A stretch of 64,000 nt of DNA from Mycolicibacterium litorale (GCA_002007745.1 CP019882.1:3472001-3536000); one strand, 5' to 3'. Positions 54,325 to 64,000 are shown, numbered from the stretch's first letter. Notes: generated by a model not told the origin, from the sequence alone. Numbers and translations: made by a program.

Positions 54325-55979
54325 TGTTCGTACACCCACCTGTCCATGTTCCAACCCGCGCCCCATTTGGTCGGATTGCCTTCGACGGCATACATCTTCT
54401 TCGAGGACATCACCGTGCGCTGCTGACGGTACAGCGGCAGTGTCGGCATGTCGCCCCACAGGATCGGCGAGCTGTCGCCGAGCAACCGGGCCTGCTCTTT
54501 CGCGTCGCCGGTGACCGCCAGCGCGGAGATGATGCCGTCGATCTGGGGATTGGAGTAGGCGGGCAGATTGTTGCCGTTGCCGGAGAACAGCGTGTAGGCG
54601 TCCAGCGCAGACGACCCCGTCGAGCCGCTTCCCGTCGCACCACCCGTGCTGGCCAGCAAGACGTCGAGCTGGCCGTCTCGCAGTGCCTGTGGCCCGGTGG
54701 TGTCCGACGTCGCGTCGACGATGGTGATGCCCGCCGGCGCGCAGGCCTTGGTGATCGCTCCGACGGTGGCCGCCAGCCGAGGGTTGGGCGCCTGGTAGCC
54801 GATCCGCACGGTCAGGGGTTGACCCCCCAGCGCGTCGCGGGCAGCGTCGGGATTGGCGGGGCCGAACTGCCCGGCGACGGCGACACCTTCCACACCGCTG
54901 AACGCGTCGTCGCTGGCGGGGTTGAGCCGGCTATTGGAGATCGGCATCTCGGCGTTCAACGCGATCAGGTCACGCGGCGTGCACAACGCCACCGCGCGCC
55001 GGGCCGGCGGTGCCGCGAGCGGCCCCTGCGGGCGAAGATGAGCTGCTCGATCCCACCGGACGGGATCTCCCGGCGGTCGTAGTCGTCGGGGTGGTCAGCG
55101 TGCCCGAGGAGCCGGTGGCGACGTCGATCACCTGGAATGTGCCGTTGTTGATCCGGTCCTGCACGTCGACGCCACGTGGCCACACGGTGATCCGTTTGGT
55201 GATCGGTTTAGCCCCCACCAGCGGTCATTGGCGGTCAGCACGACCCCGCCCTCGGGCAGCACGGAGTCGATCTTGTAAGGGCCCGACGACGGAAATCGTT
55301 TGAGGTCCTCGGCGCTGAGCCCGGGCTTGAGGTCCCAGATCGTGTTCCAGGTCTGCGCGATCCGATCGATCGCTACCGGATCCGCGGACTGGATGGACCG
55401 GGTCACGTCGATGCCGAGCGCATCGCCGATGACATGGGAGGGCATCATCGAGGTCGCGGTGAACAGTTGCAGATAGTCGGTGATCCCCCGCCCGGGTGCG
55501 TAGCTGACCCGGGCGCGCTTCTGTCCCGGCTGGCAGTCGATGCCCTCGATGTCGATGTAGCCGGCGTGACTGGCGGCGTCGAAGGCCGGGAACCGCCCGG
55601 ACTGGGCGGCCCAGGCCAGCACCATGTCATCGCAGGTCACCGGCTTTCCGTCGGAGTACACCGCGTTGTCGGCGATCTGGTAGTCCAGCACCAGCGGGTC
55701 GCGCCCCACCACTGACACCGATCCGAAATCGTGGTCGGCCAACACCTGCCCATCGGGGCCGTGGAAGTTGAATCCGGTGAGTGCCCGGGCGAAGGCCTGC
55801 GGACCCGCCGAGGCGGCCCCGCTGACGGTGTTGGTGTTGTAGGTGGTCAACCTGCCGTCGACGGCGTAGTTGATCTGATCGGCGGGGCTGCCCGAACACG
55901 AGGCCAACACCGTCGGCGCGAGCACACCGAGGACAGCCGCCACCGCGACAGCGGCGGCGCGCCGGCGCCTGGCAGCCAT
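54321..55979 (-). CDS. Family-5 extracellular solute-binding lipoprotein (Rv2585c-like), three frameshifts
   Basis: Start ATG 55979. Signal with lipobox VLASC, then an SBP_bac_5 domain ([40 protein letters not shown]). The frame breaks three times, each at a C run on the plus strand: 55212-55216, 55103-55105 and 55023-55026. Adding one base at each gives [20 protein letters not shown], then [19 protein letters not shown], then [19 protein letters not shown] and on to [15 protein letters not shown] and MDRWVYEQ, a protein of about 553 residues (Rv2585c is, from memory, 557). The breaks are probably sequencing errors. Peptide or related solute binding is inferred from the family. Confidence 0.82.
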
Positions 55980-55985
55980 GGGTTG

Positions 55986-57235
55986 TTAACGCCCGCGGGT
56001 GCTGCGCTTGCCCGTCGGGCGGGACGGCTTGGCGCCGGGCGCGGGTTTGTTACCCACCGCGGGCGTCCCACCGATGGCGGCCTCGGCCGGCACCGCAGCG
56101 GCGGCCTCGTCGAGGTCGGCGGCACCGCCGGTGACGACATCGCTGGCCGACGCCTTCGTCGCGCTCGGCTTGCGCCGGTTGAGCACCCGCCGGGTGTGGG
56201 TGCGCACCAGGTCGGTGCGCTCCCGCAGGGACACCAGCAGCGGGGTGGCGAAGAAGATCGACGAGTACGTGCCGACGATGACACCGACCAGCTGCACGAG
56301 TGCCAGGTCCATCAGAGTGCCCACGCCCAGCAGCCACACCGCCACCACCATCAGCGCCAGGATCGGCAGCACCGAGATGAGGCTGGTGTTGATCGACCGC
56401 ATGAACGTCTGGTTCACCGCGAGGTTGGCCTGTTCGGCGAATGTGCGCCGGGTGGTGTGTTCGAAGCCGTGGGTGTTCTCCTCGACCTTGTCGAACACGA
56501 TGACGGTGTCATACAGCGAGAAGCCGAGGATGGTCAGCAGGCCGATCACCGTGGCGGGGGTGACCTCGAATCCGACGATGGAATACACCCCGGCGGTGGT
56601 GACCAGGTCGAACACCAGGGTCAACAGCGCCGACATGGCCATATACCGCTCGTAGCGGAAGGTGATGTAGATGGCGGCCAGCACCAGGAACACACCCAAC
56701 GCCAGCAGCGCCTTCTTGGTGATCTGGCCACCCCAGGTCTCCGACACCGCGGAGTCGCTGATGGCCTGCTTGCTGGCCTGGCCGTCGGATCCCTTGGGCT
56801 TGAACGCCTCGTAGAGCGCGTCGCGCAACTTCTCGGTCTCCTGGTTGTCCAGGGTCTCCGAGCGGATCTGCACGGTGGCCGAGGCACCGTTGCCCACGAG
56901 CACCACCGATTCGGGGCTCTTGCCGAGGGTCTTGCTGAATACGTCTTCGACCTGCTGGACGGTCGCGGTGCCGTTCTGTCCCGCCGTCGGCATCGACACC
57001 TTGGTGCCGCCCTCGAAGTCGATGCCGAAGGTGAATCCCTTGATTGCGATGCTGAGGATGCAGGCCAGCACGATCAGGCCGCTGACGGCATACCAGAGCT
57101 TGCGTTTGCCGATGACCTCGAAAGCGCCGGTTCCGGTGTAGAGCCGGACGAAGAAGCCGTGCTTGGGGCGGCCGCCTCAAGGTCGGGCGCCTCGACGGCG
57201 GTGGATTCGATGTCGTCTGTGGTGTTGCGGGCCAT
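55986..57235 (-). CDS. secF: Protein translocase subunit SecF, frameshifted at 57165-57168
   Basis: Start ATG 57235 (MARNTTDDIESTAVEAPDLE). After the leader the frame breaks in a G4 run (57165-57168); one added base gives AAAPKHGFFVRLYTGTGAFE and joins the long frame. Total about 416 residues. Six membrane helices with the SecF signature GFTFGIDFEGGTKVSM, GQITKKALLALGVFLVLAAI and LTILGFSLYDTVIVFDKVEE. With SecD it drives the late, proton-powered step of export. The break is probably a sequencing error. Confidence 0.92.
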
Positions 57236-57239
57236 GCCG

Positions 57240-59093
57240 TTACCCCCGTCCCGTCGCACTGGCGGCGGCTCGGCGTTCCCGGGCGATCTGTTGGACCGCA
57301 CCAAGACCGTTGAGCGCCGGTTTCGCCATCGTCGGTGACTTCGACGCCAGGTAGACCAGCGGCCAGGTCACCAGGAAGACCACGACGACGTCGAGGATCG
57401 TGGTCAGGCCCAGCGTGAATGCGAAGCCCTTCACCTGGCCGACGGCCAGGAAGTAGAGCACCGCAGCGGCCAGGAAGGTGACCGCGTTGCCGGACAGGAT
57501 CGTCTTACGGGCGCGTGCCCAACCACGGGGCACGGCCGACCGGAACGACCGGCCTTCGCGGATCTCGTCCTTGATGCGTTCGAAGAACACCACGAACGAG
57601 TCGGCCGTCGTGCCGATACCGATGATCAGACCCGCGATGCCGGCGAGATCCAGGGTGTAGTTGATGTATCTGCCGAGCAGCACCAGGATGCCGAACACCA
57701 TGGCGCCGGATGCGACCAGCGACAGGGCCGTCAGCAGCCCCAGCACGCGGTAGTAGAGCAGCGAATACACCAGCACCAGCGCCAAGCCGATCGCGCCGGC
57801 GATCAGACCGGCCCGCAGCGACGCCAGGCCGAGCGTCGCGGACACGGTCTCGGCTTCGGAGGACTCGAAGGACAGCGGCAACGATCCGTATTTCAGGACG
57901 TTGGCCAGCTGCTTGGCCGAGTCGGCGGTGAACGGCGGATTGCCGCCGCTGATCTGGGTGCGGCCACCGGGGATCGCCTCCCGGATCTGCGGTGCGCTGA
58001 CCACCTCGGAGTCCAGGGTGAACGCAGTCTGGGTGCCGATGTTGGCGGCGGTGAAGTCGGCCCAGGTGGTGGCGGCCTTGTCCTTGAACTCCACGTCGAC
58101 GACGAACGCGCCGCTCTGCTGGTCGAAACCAGAAGAGGCGTTCTTGATCTGGTCACCGCTGATGATCGACTTGTCCAGCACATAGATGTACTTGTGATCC
58201 TGCGAGCAGGTGACCAGCGGCAGGTTCGGATCGTCGTTGCCGGCCAGCACGTCCTGCTGGTCACACTTGCCCGCCATGTACTGCACGGCGATCAGCAGCA
58301 GGTTCTGGTTGGTGCTCTGCCGCAGTTCCTTCTCGAACTTGATGCGCGCGGCCAGGTCCTTGCGGGGATCGGGCGGTGCCGGCGCCGCGGGCGGTGCCGG
58401 CTGGCCGGGGGCCGGAGCGGCCGGCTGCCCGGGCGCGGGTTCCGCCGGGCTGGGCGGCGGCGTGGGTGCCGGTTCGGCTGGGTAGGGGCGTGGCTGCGGC
58501 GCCGGGACCTCCGGATTGGCCGGCGCGTTGGCCGGCGCGTTGGCCGGAGCCTCCGGATTGGCCGGAGCCTCCGGGTTGGCGGCCCCGGGCGCCCCGGGTG
58601 CCGGTGGCGCACCGGGCGGCGGGCCTCCGGGCGCGGGAGCACCGCCCGGTGGCGGTCCCCCTTGCTGCGCGCCGCCTTGCTGCGCGTTCAGCTGTTGCTT
58701 GATGGCATCAACCGGAATCGGCTGACCGATCACCGGGCGGATGAACAACCGTGCCGTCTGGCCGAGGTTGCGCGCCTCGTTGCTGTCGTTTCCGGGCACC
58801 GTGATGACCAGGTTGTCGCCGTCGATGACGACTTCGGATCCCGACACGCCCAGGCCGTTCACGCGGGCGCCGATGATCTGCTGCGCCTGATTGAGCGCAT
58901 CACGGGTCGGGCGGGACCCGTCCGGCGTGCGCGCCGTGAGGGTGACCCGCGTCCCGCCCTGTAGGTCGATGCCCAGTTTCGGATCGGCCCGCTTGTCTCC
59001 GGTGAGGAAAACAAGCAGGTAGACCCCGATAAGCAGGACCAGAAACAGCGTCAGGTAGCGGTAAGGATGCACCGGCGCCGAAGACGATGCCAC
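57240..59093 (-). CDS. secD: Protein translocase subunit SecD
   Basis: 617 residues from GTG 59093, intact. N-terminal membrane helix ([20 protein letters not shown]), [20 protein letters not shown], then a P1 domain interrupted by a very long low-complexity linker (about residues 130-250) rich in Pro, Ala, Gly, Asn and Glu, and the five C-terminal helices with [20 protein letters not shown] and [20 protein letters not shown]. The linker is usual in mycobacteria but long here. SecF starts 4 bp after its stop. Confidence 0.96.
   Translation of the reverse strand: MASSSAPVHPYRYLTLFLVLLIGVYLLVFLTGDKRADPKLGIDLQGGTRVTLTARTPDGSRPTRDALNQAQQIIGARVNGLGVSGSEVVIDGDNLVITVPGNDSNEARNLGQTARLFIRPVIGQPIPVDAIKQQLNAQQGGAQQGGPPPGGAPAPGGPPPGAPPAPGAPGAANPEAPANPEAPANAPANAPANPEVPAPQPRPYPAEPAPTPPPSPAEPAPGQPAAPAPGQPAPPAAPAPPDPRKDLAARIKFEKELRQSTNQNLLLIAVQYMAGKCDQQDVLAGNDDPNLPLVTCSQDHKYIYVLDKSIISGDQIKNASSGFDQQSGAFVVDVEFKDKAATTWADFTAANIGTQTAFTLDSEVVSAPQIREAIPGGRTQISGGNPPFTADSAKQLANVLKYGSLPLSFESSEAETVSATLGLASLRAGLIAGAIGLALVLVYSLLYYRVLGLLTALSLVASGAMVFGILVLLGRYINYTLDLAGIAGLIIGIGTTADSFVVFFERIKDEIREGRSFRSAVPRGWARARKTILSGNAVTFLAAAVLYFLAVGQVKGFAFTLGLTTILDVVVVFLVTWPLVYLASKSPTMAKPALNGLGAVQQIARERRAAASATGRG
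58370..58690. repeat. Low-complexity G/C-rich block in secD (short 15- and 18-bp repeats)
   Basis: Encodes the Pro/Ala/Gly linker of SecD. Short direct repeats are visible near 58510-58575 (units for ANAP and ANPEAP) and at 58385-58450 (GQPAxPAP). This is a slippage-prone region and a likely place for length variation between strains. Confidence 0.7.
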
Positions 59094-59177
59094 GTTGTGT
59101 TTTCTCCTAGGTTTGTGCCGCGATCCGCTCAGCGGTCCTCTGGGCTCCCGCTAGAGGGTACGTGGCGTGCCTGGCGA

Positions 59178-59534
59178 TCAGTCTTTGGTGAGGCGGTCCG
59201 CGTCGGTGCCGGTGATTTCGGTGGCTCCAGATGCGGGGGTCGATCCCACGTCGCCGGCCTCGGAGACCTCGGGCACCTCAGGCTCGATGCGGTCGCGGAT
59301 CGCCAGCTTCATCCAGGTGGTCACCACGCCGGGGGCGATCTCCAGGTCAACGGTGTCGTCGGTGATCCCGGTGATGGTGGCCTGCAGACCGGAGGTGGTG
59401 TGCACCCGGTCACCGACCAGCAGCGACTCGTGCAGGTCGATGGTGGCCTGCATGGCCTTGCGCTGACGCCGGGAGGCGAAGTACATGAAGGCGCCCATGA
59501 TGATGATCAGGGGCAGGAAGACGAGCAGATCCAT
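59178..59534 (-). CDS. yajC: Preprotein translocase accessory subunit YajC
   Basis: 118 residues from ATG 59534. One N-terminal membrane helix (MDLLVFLPLIIIMGAFMYF) then the YajC domain ESLLVGDRVHTTSGLQATIT and a Glu/Ala-rich tail. It associates with SecDF. Located 84 bp upstream of secD in the same direction, completing yajC-secD-secF. Confidence 0.95.
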   Translation of the reverse strand: MDLLVFLPLIIIMGAFMYFASRRQRKAMQATIDLHESLLVGDRVHTTSGLQATITGITDDTVDLEIAPGVVTTWMKLAIRDRIEPEVPEVSEAGDVGSTPASGATEITGTDADRLTKD

Positions 59535-59660
59535 GGCGGCACGATTCTTTCGTATCGGGTGCGGGGTCAACGCCGCGCGACCGGCAGGCCGCGGGCTTCA
59601 TAGCTGCCCAGTCTGCCATTGGCGGGGTCGTGCTCCGACCGGCACCTGCAGGGAACACCG

Positions 59661-60362
59661 GTGGACAATGATCCGATGGACCTGATCGAGGGGCTGCGCA
59701 GCACCGGCGCGGTGCGGGAGTTCACCGACCAACCGGTGGCCGACGAGGTGCTCGCACGGGTCCTCGATACCGCCAGGTTCGCCCCTAGCGGCGCCAACGC
59801 CCAGGCCTGGCGGGTGGTCGTGGTGAAGGATCCCGCCGCCCGAGCGCGCCTTCGCGACCTCTATCTACCGGGGTGGGTGGAGTATCTGACGTTGAGCTCG
59901 GCCGGGTTGCGGCCCTGGTCCCCGGTCAACGATCGCGCGGCGGAGGCGGCCGCGCTGGCCACCGGAACCGATCAGGCCCGCAATGCCGCCAAGCAGGGAT
60001 TCGCCGCCCATCTCGACGAGGTCCCGGTGCTGCTCGCGGTGTTCGCCGACCTCACCCAGCTGGCAGCGGTGGACCGTGACCTCGATCGGTATTCGCTGGC
60101 CGGCGGCGCGTCGGTGTACCCGTTCGCTTGGAGCGTGCTGCTGGCCGCCCGCGCCGAAGGTCTCGGCGGTGTGCTCACCACGATGCTGATCCGCGAGGAG
60201 GACGAGGTCAAGCGGTTGCTCGGCGCGAAGGGCCCCCTGGTGTTGGCTGCGGTGATCGCACTCGGCCATCCCGTCCATCATCAACCGCGCCGGCTCACCC
60301 GCCAGCCCGTCGAGTCGTTCACCACAGTCGACCGGGTGGACGGACCGGCGTTCCCGGGCTGA
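59661..60362 (+). CDS. Nitroreductase-family flavoprotein
   Basis: 233 residues from GTG 59661 with AGGGA 9 nt upstream (ATG 59676 is the alternative). NADH/FMN-dependent fold: RSTGAVREFTDQPVADEVLA, ARFAPSGANAQAWRVVVVKD (FMN phosphate region), and GGASVYPFAWSVLLAARAEG, GVLTTMLIR, followed by VIALGHP. Not one of the Ddn/F420 proteins. Divergent from yajC and 161 bp before gabT. Confidence 0.87.
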   Translation: MDNDPMDLIEGLRSTGAVREFTDQPVADEVLARVLDTARFAPSGANAQAWRVVVVKDPAARARLRDLYLPGWVEYLTLSSAGLRPWSPVNDRAAEAAALATGTDQARNAAKQGFAAHLDEVPVLLAVFADLTQLAAVDRDLDRYSLAGGASVYPFAWSVLLAARAEGLGGVLTTMLIREEDEVKRLLGAKGPLVLAAVIALGHPVHHQPRRLTRQPVESFTTVDRVDGPAFPG

Positions 60363-60381
60363 GCGCCTGGCAGCGCAACCG

Positions 60382-60429
60382 ATTACGTTGATCTCACCCC
60401 TTGAAACGACGTAATCCGTTTAATATCAC
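60382..60429 (+). promoter_or_regulatory. Inverted repeat and possible promoter upstream of gabT
   Basis: GATTACGT (60382-60389) and ACGTAATC (60410-60417) are perfectly complementary with 20 nt between them. TTGAAA (60402-60407) and TATCAC (60424-60429) with a 16-bp spacer could be the -35 and -10. The wide spacing fits a regulator touching two helix faces; identity unknown. Confidence 0.4.
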
Positions 60430-60523
60430 GCCGTTGGGGCGGGTAATCAGTTGCATTCGGCGCGCACCCGACTAGGCTCAGATCGCCGCTACGCGCAGAG
60501 CCACCCTCGTCTAGGAGAAGAAC

Positions 60524-61864
60524 GTGACCACCCTCGAGCAGAGCCGCAAACTCGTCACCGACATACCCGGCCCCGGATCCGTCGAACTGACCAAGCGCCG
60601 GGTCGCCGCGGTGTCGCACGGCGTCGGAGTCACCATGCCGGTGTACGCCGCCCGCGCCGCCGGCGGAATCATCGAGGATGTCGACGGCAACAGGTTGATC
60701 GACCTCGGGTCCGGCATCGCGGTCACGACGATCGGCAACTCCTCCCCGCGAGTGGTCGACGCCGTGCGAGCGCAAGTGGCCGACTTCACCCACACCTGCT
60801 TCATGGTGACGCCGTACGAGGAGTACATCGCAGTCGCCGAGCATCTCAACCGCCTCACCCCCGGCTCCTACGAGAAGCGCTCGGCGCTGTTCAACTCCGG
60901 CGCCGAAGCGGTGGAGAACGCGATCAAGATCGCCCGCGCCTACACCCACAAGAGCGCGGTCGTCGCCTTCGACCACGCCTACCACGGCCGCACGAACCTC
61001 ACGATGGCGCTGACCGCCAAGTCGATGCCCTACAAGAGCGGCTTCGGCCCGTTCGCGCCGGAGGTCTACCGGGCCCCCATGTCCTACCCCTACCGCGACG
61101 GCCTGATCGACAAGGAGTGGGCCACCGACGGCGAACTGGCCGCCGAACGGGCGCTGTCGGTGATCGACAAGCAGATCGGCGCGGCCAATCTGGCGGCGAT
61201 CATCATCGAACCCATTCAGGGCGAGGGTGGCTTCATCGTGCCGGCTCCGGGCTTCCTGCCCGCGCTGCGCGCCTGGTGCTCCGACAACGGCGTGGTGTTC
61301 ATCGCCGACGAGGTGCAGTCCGGGTTCGCCCGCACCGGAGCGATGTTCGCCTGTGAGGACGAGGGCATCGAACCGGACCTGATCGTCAGCGCGAAGGGCA
61401 TCGCCGACGGCCTGCCACTGGCCGCGGTCACCGGCCGCGCCGAGATCATGGACGCCCCGCACGCCAGCGGTCTCGGCGGTACCTACGGCGGCAACCCGGT
61501 GGCCTGCGCCGCAGCACTGGCCACCATCGAGACCATCGAGCTCGACGGGCTGCTCGACCGGGCCAAGCACATCGAAAGCGTGATGAAGGACAAGCTCGGC
61601 CGGATGCAGGCCGACGACGACCGCATCGGCGACGTCCGGGGCCGTGGCGCGATGATCGCCGTGGAGCTGGTGAAATCCGGCTCGGCCGACCCGAACCCGG
61701 ATCTGGCCAAGAACCTCGCTTCCAGAGCGCACGCGCAGGGCGTGCTGGTACTGACCTGCGGCACGTTCGGCAACATCCTGCGTTTCCTGCCGCCGCTGAC
61801 GATCAGCGACGACCTGCTCCTGGAAGGACTCGACGTGCTCGCCGGAATTCTCGCCGAGCTCTGA
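60524..61864 (+). CDS. gabT: 4-aminobutyrate aminotransferase
   Basis: 446 residues from GTG 60524, ribosome site AGGAGAAG. Class III PLP aminotransferase: RSALFNSGAEAVENAIKIAR, IIIEPIQGEGGFIVP, FIADEVQSGFARTG, and the PLP lysine in LIVSAKGIADGLPLAAV at about residue 290. Converts GABA and 2-oxoglutarate to succinic semialdehyde and glutamate. The aldehyde dehydrogenase follows after 13 bp, and gabT occupies the Rv2589 position of the conserved order. Confidence 0.95.
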   Translation: MTTLEQSRKLVTDIPGPGSVELTKRRVAAVSHGVGVTMPVYAARAAGGIIEDVDGNRLIDLGSGIAVTTIGNSSPRVVDAVRAQVADFTHTCFMVTPYEEYIAVAEHLNRLTPGSYEKRSALFNSGAEAVENAIKIARAYTHKSAVVAFDHAYHGRTNLTMALTAKSMPYKSGFGPFAPEVYRAPMSYPYRDGLIDKEWATDGELAAERALSVIDKQIGAANLAAIIIEPIQGEGGFIVPAPGFLPALRAWCSDNGVVFIADEVQSGFARTGAMFACEDEGIEPDLIVSAKGIADGLPLAAVTGRAEIMDAPHASGLGGTYGGNPVACAAALATIETIELDGLLDRAKHIESVMKDKLGRMQADDDRIGDVRGRGAMIAVELVKSGSADPNPDLAKNLASRAHAQGVLVLTCGTFGNILRFLPPLTISDDLLLEGLDVLAGILAEL

Positions 61865-61877
61865 GAAGAGCACCGCG

Positions 61878-63311
61878 ATGGCTACGGTCAAGAACTTCAT
61901 CAACGGCGAGCTCAGGGACTCGGTGAGCGGCGCGACCATGCCGCTCGTCGACCCGTCAACAGGCGAAAAGTACGGTACTGCACCGGTTTCCAACGAACAG
62001 GACATCGACGCGGCGTACTCGGCCGCGGCGTCGGCGTTTGCCGACTGGAAGCGGACCACGCCTTCGCATCGACAGAAGGCGCTGCTGGGCTTCGCCGATG
62101 ACGTCGAGAAGAACGCCGAACGCCTCGTCGCCGCCGAGGGCCGCAACACCGGTAAGCCCCACCACGTCACACTGGCCGAAGAGATCCCGCCGATGCTCGA
62201 CCAGATTCGGTTCTTCGCCGGCGCGGCAAGGATTCTGGAAGGCAAGTCGGCCGGCGAGTACCTGGAGAACCACACCTCCTGGATCCGCCGCGAGCCGGTC
62301 GGCGTCATCGGTCAGGTCGCGCCGTGGAACTACCCGATGATGATGGCGATCTGGAAGTTCTGTCCCGCCATCGCCGCGGGTAACACGGTGGTGATCAAGC
62401 CCAGTGACACCACGCCGGTGACCACGGTCATGCTCGCGGAGATCGCCGCTGAGCACTTCGGGCCGGGTGTGCTCAACGTTGTCTGCGGCGACCGGGTGAC
62501 CGGCGCAGCTGTGGTCGGGCACCCAACGCCACAGATGGTGTCGATCACCGGGTCGGTCGCCGCCGGGCGGGCGGTGGCGGTCAGCGCCGGCGGCCACCTC
62601 AAACGCACGCACCTGGAACTGGGCGGCAAGGCACCGGTGATCGTGTTCGACGACGCCGACATCGCCAATGCCGCCGAGGGCATTGCGGTGGCCGGCTTCT
62701 TCAACGCCGGTCAGGATTGCACCGCCGCAACCCGGGTGCTGGCCCGAGCCGGGATCGCCGAGGATCTCACCGCCGCGCTGGCCGAGCAGGCCAAGGGAGC
62801 AACCACCACCTTCGGGCGCGCCGCCGACGACGAAGACGCCTGGGTACCACCGGTCAACAATCCCAATCAGCTTGACCGGGTGCTCGGCTTCCTGTCCGAC
62901 GTGCCGTCCCACGCGAGCGTGGCTGCCGGCGGAAACCGCCAGGGCGACAAGGGGTTCTACGTCGAACCGACGGTCATCGGCGGACTGGTGCAGGGCGACC
63001 GGCACATCCAGGAGGAGATCTTCGGCCCGGTGATCACCGTCCAGTCGTTCACCGACGAGGAGGAGGCGATCCGCCTGGCCAACGGCGTCGAATACGGTCT
63101 GGCGTCGTCGGTGTGGACCCGGGATGTCTCCCGCGCCATCCGGGTGTCCAATGCGCTGGACTTCGGCTGCGTATGGATCAACACCCACATCCCGTTGGTC
63201 GCCGAGATGCCGCACGGTGGCTACAAGGCCTCCGGGCACGGTAAGGATCTGTCGATGTACGGCTTCGAGGACTACACCCGCATCAAGCACGTGATGGCCT
63301 ACACCGGCTGA
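61878..63311 (+). CDS. Aldehyde dehydrogenase, gamma-aminobutyraldehyde/succinic-semialdehyde type
   Basis: 477 residues from ATG 61878, 13 bp after gabT. NAD-dependent ALDH: VGVIGQVAPWNYPMMMAIWK, SITGSVAAGRAVAV, catalytic Glu in THLELGGKAPVIVF and Cys in AGFFNAGQDCTAATRV. The DCTA and HPTPQMVSITGS wording resembles PatD/YdcW aminobutyraldehyde dehydrogenases more than GabD, which would place it one step before gabT (putrescine to GABA). Either reaction fits the operon. Confidence 0.88.
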   Translation: MATVKNFINGELRDSVSGATMPLVDPSTGEKYGTAPVSNEQDIDAAYSAAASAFADWKRTTPSHRQKALLGFADDVEKNAERLVAAEGRNTGKPHHVTLAEEIPPMLDQIRFFAGAARILEGKSAGEYLENHTSWIRREPVGVIGQVAPWNYPMMMAIWKFCPAIAAGNTVVIKPSDTTPVTTVMLAEIAAEHFGPGVLNVVCGDRVTGAAVVGHPTPQMVSITGSVAAGRAVAVSAGGHLKRTHLELGGKAPVIVFDDADIANAAEGIAVAGFFNAGQDCTAATRVLARAGIAEDLTAALAEQAKGATTTFGRAADDEDAWVPPVNNPNQLDRVLGFLSDVPSHASVAAGGNRQGDKGFYVEPTVIGGLVQGDRHIQEEIFGPVITVQSFTDEEEAIRLANGVEYGLASSVWTRDVSRAIRVSNALDFGCVWINTHIPLVAEMPHGGYKASGHGKDLSMYGFEDYTRIKHVMAYTG

Positions 63312-63333
63312 GGCCACCGTCGGTCGCTGCGGG

Positions 63334-64000
63334 TCAGGGGTTGTAGGCGCGCAGCAGTGCCCGGGTGCGGGCCTTGCCCTCCGGCGACGGATCGAACGTC
63401 GCGGCCACGTATTCGTCGACGCCCGCGGCGCGCAGCTCGTCGAGCCGCCCGCGGACGGTGTCTTCGTCACCGATGATGGCGGCGTCCTGCGGGCCGGCAT
63501 AGCCCTCCCGGTCCAGCATCGCGCGGTAGGAGGGCAGCTGCCCGTAGATCGCGAACTGCTCGGCGGCCTGCCTTCGGGCGGTGTCCACGTCGTCGGTGAC
63601 GCTGATCGGCAACGAGGCGGCGACCCGCACACCGCCGCCGCGGCCGGCGTCGACCGCCGCCTGGCGCAATGTCGGTCCGACGTGCTCGGCGAGTGTCTTG
63701 GGTCCGGTCATCCAGGTACAGGTGCCGGAGGTGCGCCGCCCGGCGATCTTGAGCAACTGAGGTCCCAGCGCCGCGATGTAGACATCCGGGCGTGGTGCTC
63801 CAGGAATCATCAGTGCGCCGCGGGTGGTCACCGTCTCCCCCACCGAGTCGGCGGGTTGACCGGCCAACAGCGGTAGCAGTCCGTCGAGGTACTCGTTGAG
63901 TCTGCGCACCGGTTTGTCCCAGGGGATGCCCCACATGCCCTCGGTGACGGCCTGGTGGGTCATGCCCAGCCCGAGGATGAATCGGCCACCGGAGGCCAGG
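63334..64000 (-). CDS. LLM-class F420-dependent oxidoreductase, 3' part
   Basis: The last about 221 codons; the start lies beyond 64000. Visible: SGGRFILGLGMTHQAVTEGM with the family loop, RLNEYLDGLLPLLAGQPAD, APRPDVYIAALGPQLLKIAG, SGTCTWMTGPKTLAEHVGPT, the pattern of the TIGR03564-type F420 LLM proteins. Convergent with the aldehyde dehydrogenase. Substrate unknown. Confidence 0.88.
   Translation of the reverse strand, partial: LASGGRFILGLGMTHQAVTEGMWGIPWDKPVRRLNEYLDGLLPLLAGQPADSVGETVTTRGALMIPGAPRPDVYIAALGPQLLKIAGRRTSGTCTWMTGPKTLAEHVGPTLRQAAVDAGRGGGVRVAASLPISVTDDVDTARRQAAEQFAIYGQLPSYRAMLDREGYAGPQDAAIIGDEDTVRGRLDELRAAGVDEYVAATFDPSPEGKARTRALLRAYNP

Noticed and set aside
1..64000. tRNA, rRNA, insertion sequence, prophage or integron
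   Set aside because: I saw no cloverleaf-like sequence, transposase, integrase or terminal inverted repeats; a tRNAscan and IS search would settle this.

Overview
This window is high-GC actinobacterial DNA and almost certainly comes from a Mycobacterium/Mycolicibacterium chromosome, probably a rapid grower. Marker content supports this: MmpS/MmpL, F420-dependent LLM oxidoreductases, a Ddn-type deazaflavin reductase, DUF732 and DUF3097 proteins, PpiB, and the run hisS - MBL hydrolase - ppiB - rel - apt - lipoprotein - secF - secD - yajC - gabT. From memory, that run matches M. tuberculosis Rv2580c-Rv2589; Rv2559c (rarA), Rv2566-Rv2569c, aspS, Rv2574, Rv2575 and Rv2578c also appear in order. 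So a conserved backbone is visible with accessory blocks inserted in it.

Layout. 1-299: 5' end of rarA. 327-6911: accessory block with a DMT exporter, TetR, SDR, IclR, LLM oxidoreductase, NTF2-like protein, SDR and acyl-CoA dehydrogenase, which looks like a regulated catabolic set. 7207-9678: DUF3097 protein and a MerR-controlled NAD-dependent reductase. 9656-17776: a four-step operon (transglutaminase-DUF2126; circularly permuted ATP-grasp/alpha-E/transglutaminase in one reading frame; zinc-ribbon metallopeptidase) that looks like a peptide-ligation and cleavage system of unknown product. 17879-19682: membrane and hypothetical proteins. 19679-24621: MmpS/MmpL exporter beside a condensation-type acyltransferase. 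24647-26913: HxlR regulator, thiolase, DUF302. 26903-33897: aspS with a coupled Ddn-like gene, SRPBCC, type-B carboxylesterase, YpfJ-like metalloprotein, TetR, radical SAM. 34021-37615: second accessory block (SDR/TetR pair, remnants, GNAT, secreted protein). 37821-42601: urea ABC transporter urtABCDE. 42694-45408: Tat-exported small catalase, cytochrome b561 and DUF2330. 45409-50434: YbjN, DUF732, hisS, MBL hydrolase, two tandem membrane cyclophilins. 50476-59534: small secreted proteins, then rel-apt-lipoprotein-secF-secD-yajC. 59661-64000: nitroreductase, gabT, aldehyde dehydrogenase, partial LLM oxidoreductase.

Two features run through the whole window. First, at least eight genes or segments (including hisS and secF, which should be intact in any living mycobacterium) are broken by loss of a single base in a G or C run; this reads as systematic undercalling in the assembly, not as real pseudogenes. 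Second, short tandem duplications (30, 36, 30 and 61 bp) sit in or at the ends of otherwise conserved genes (DUF2126, YbjN, apt, rel). No tRNA, rRNA, insertion sequence, CRISPR array or origin was seen, and no gene-free gap exceeds 300 bases.
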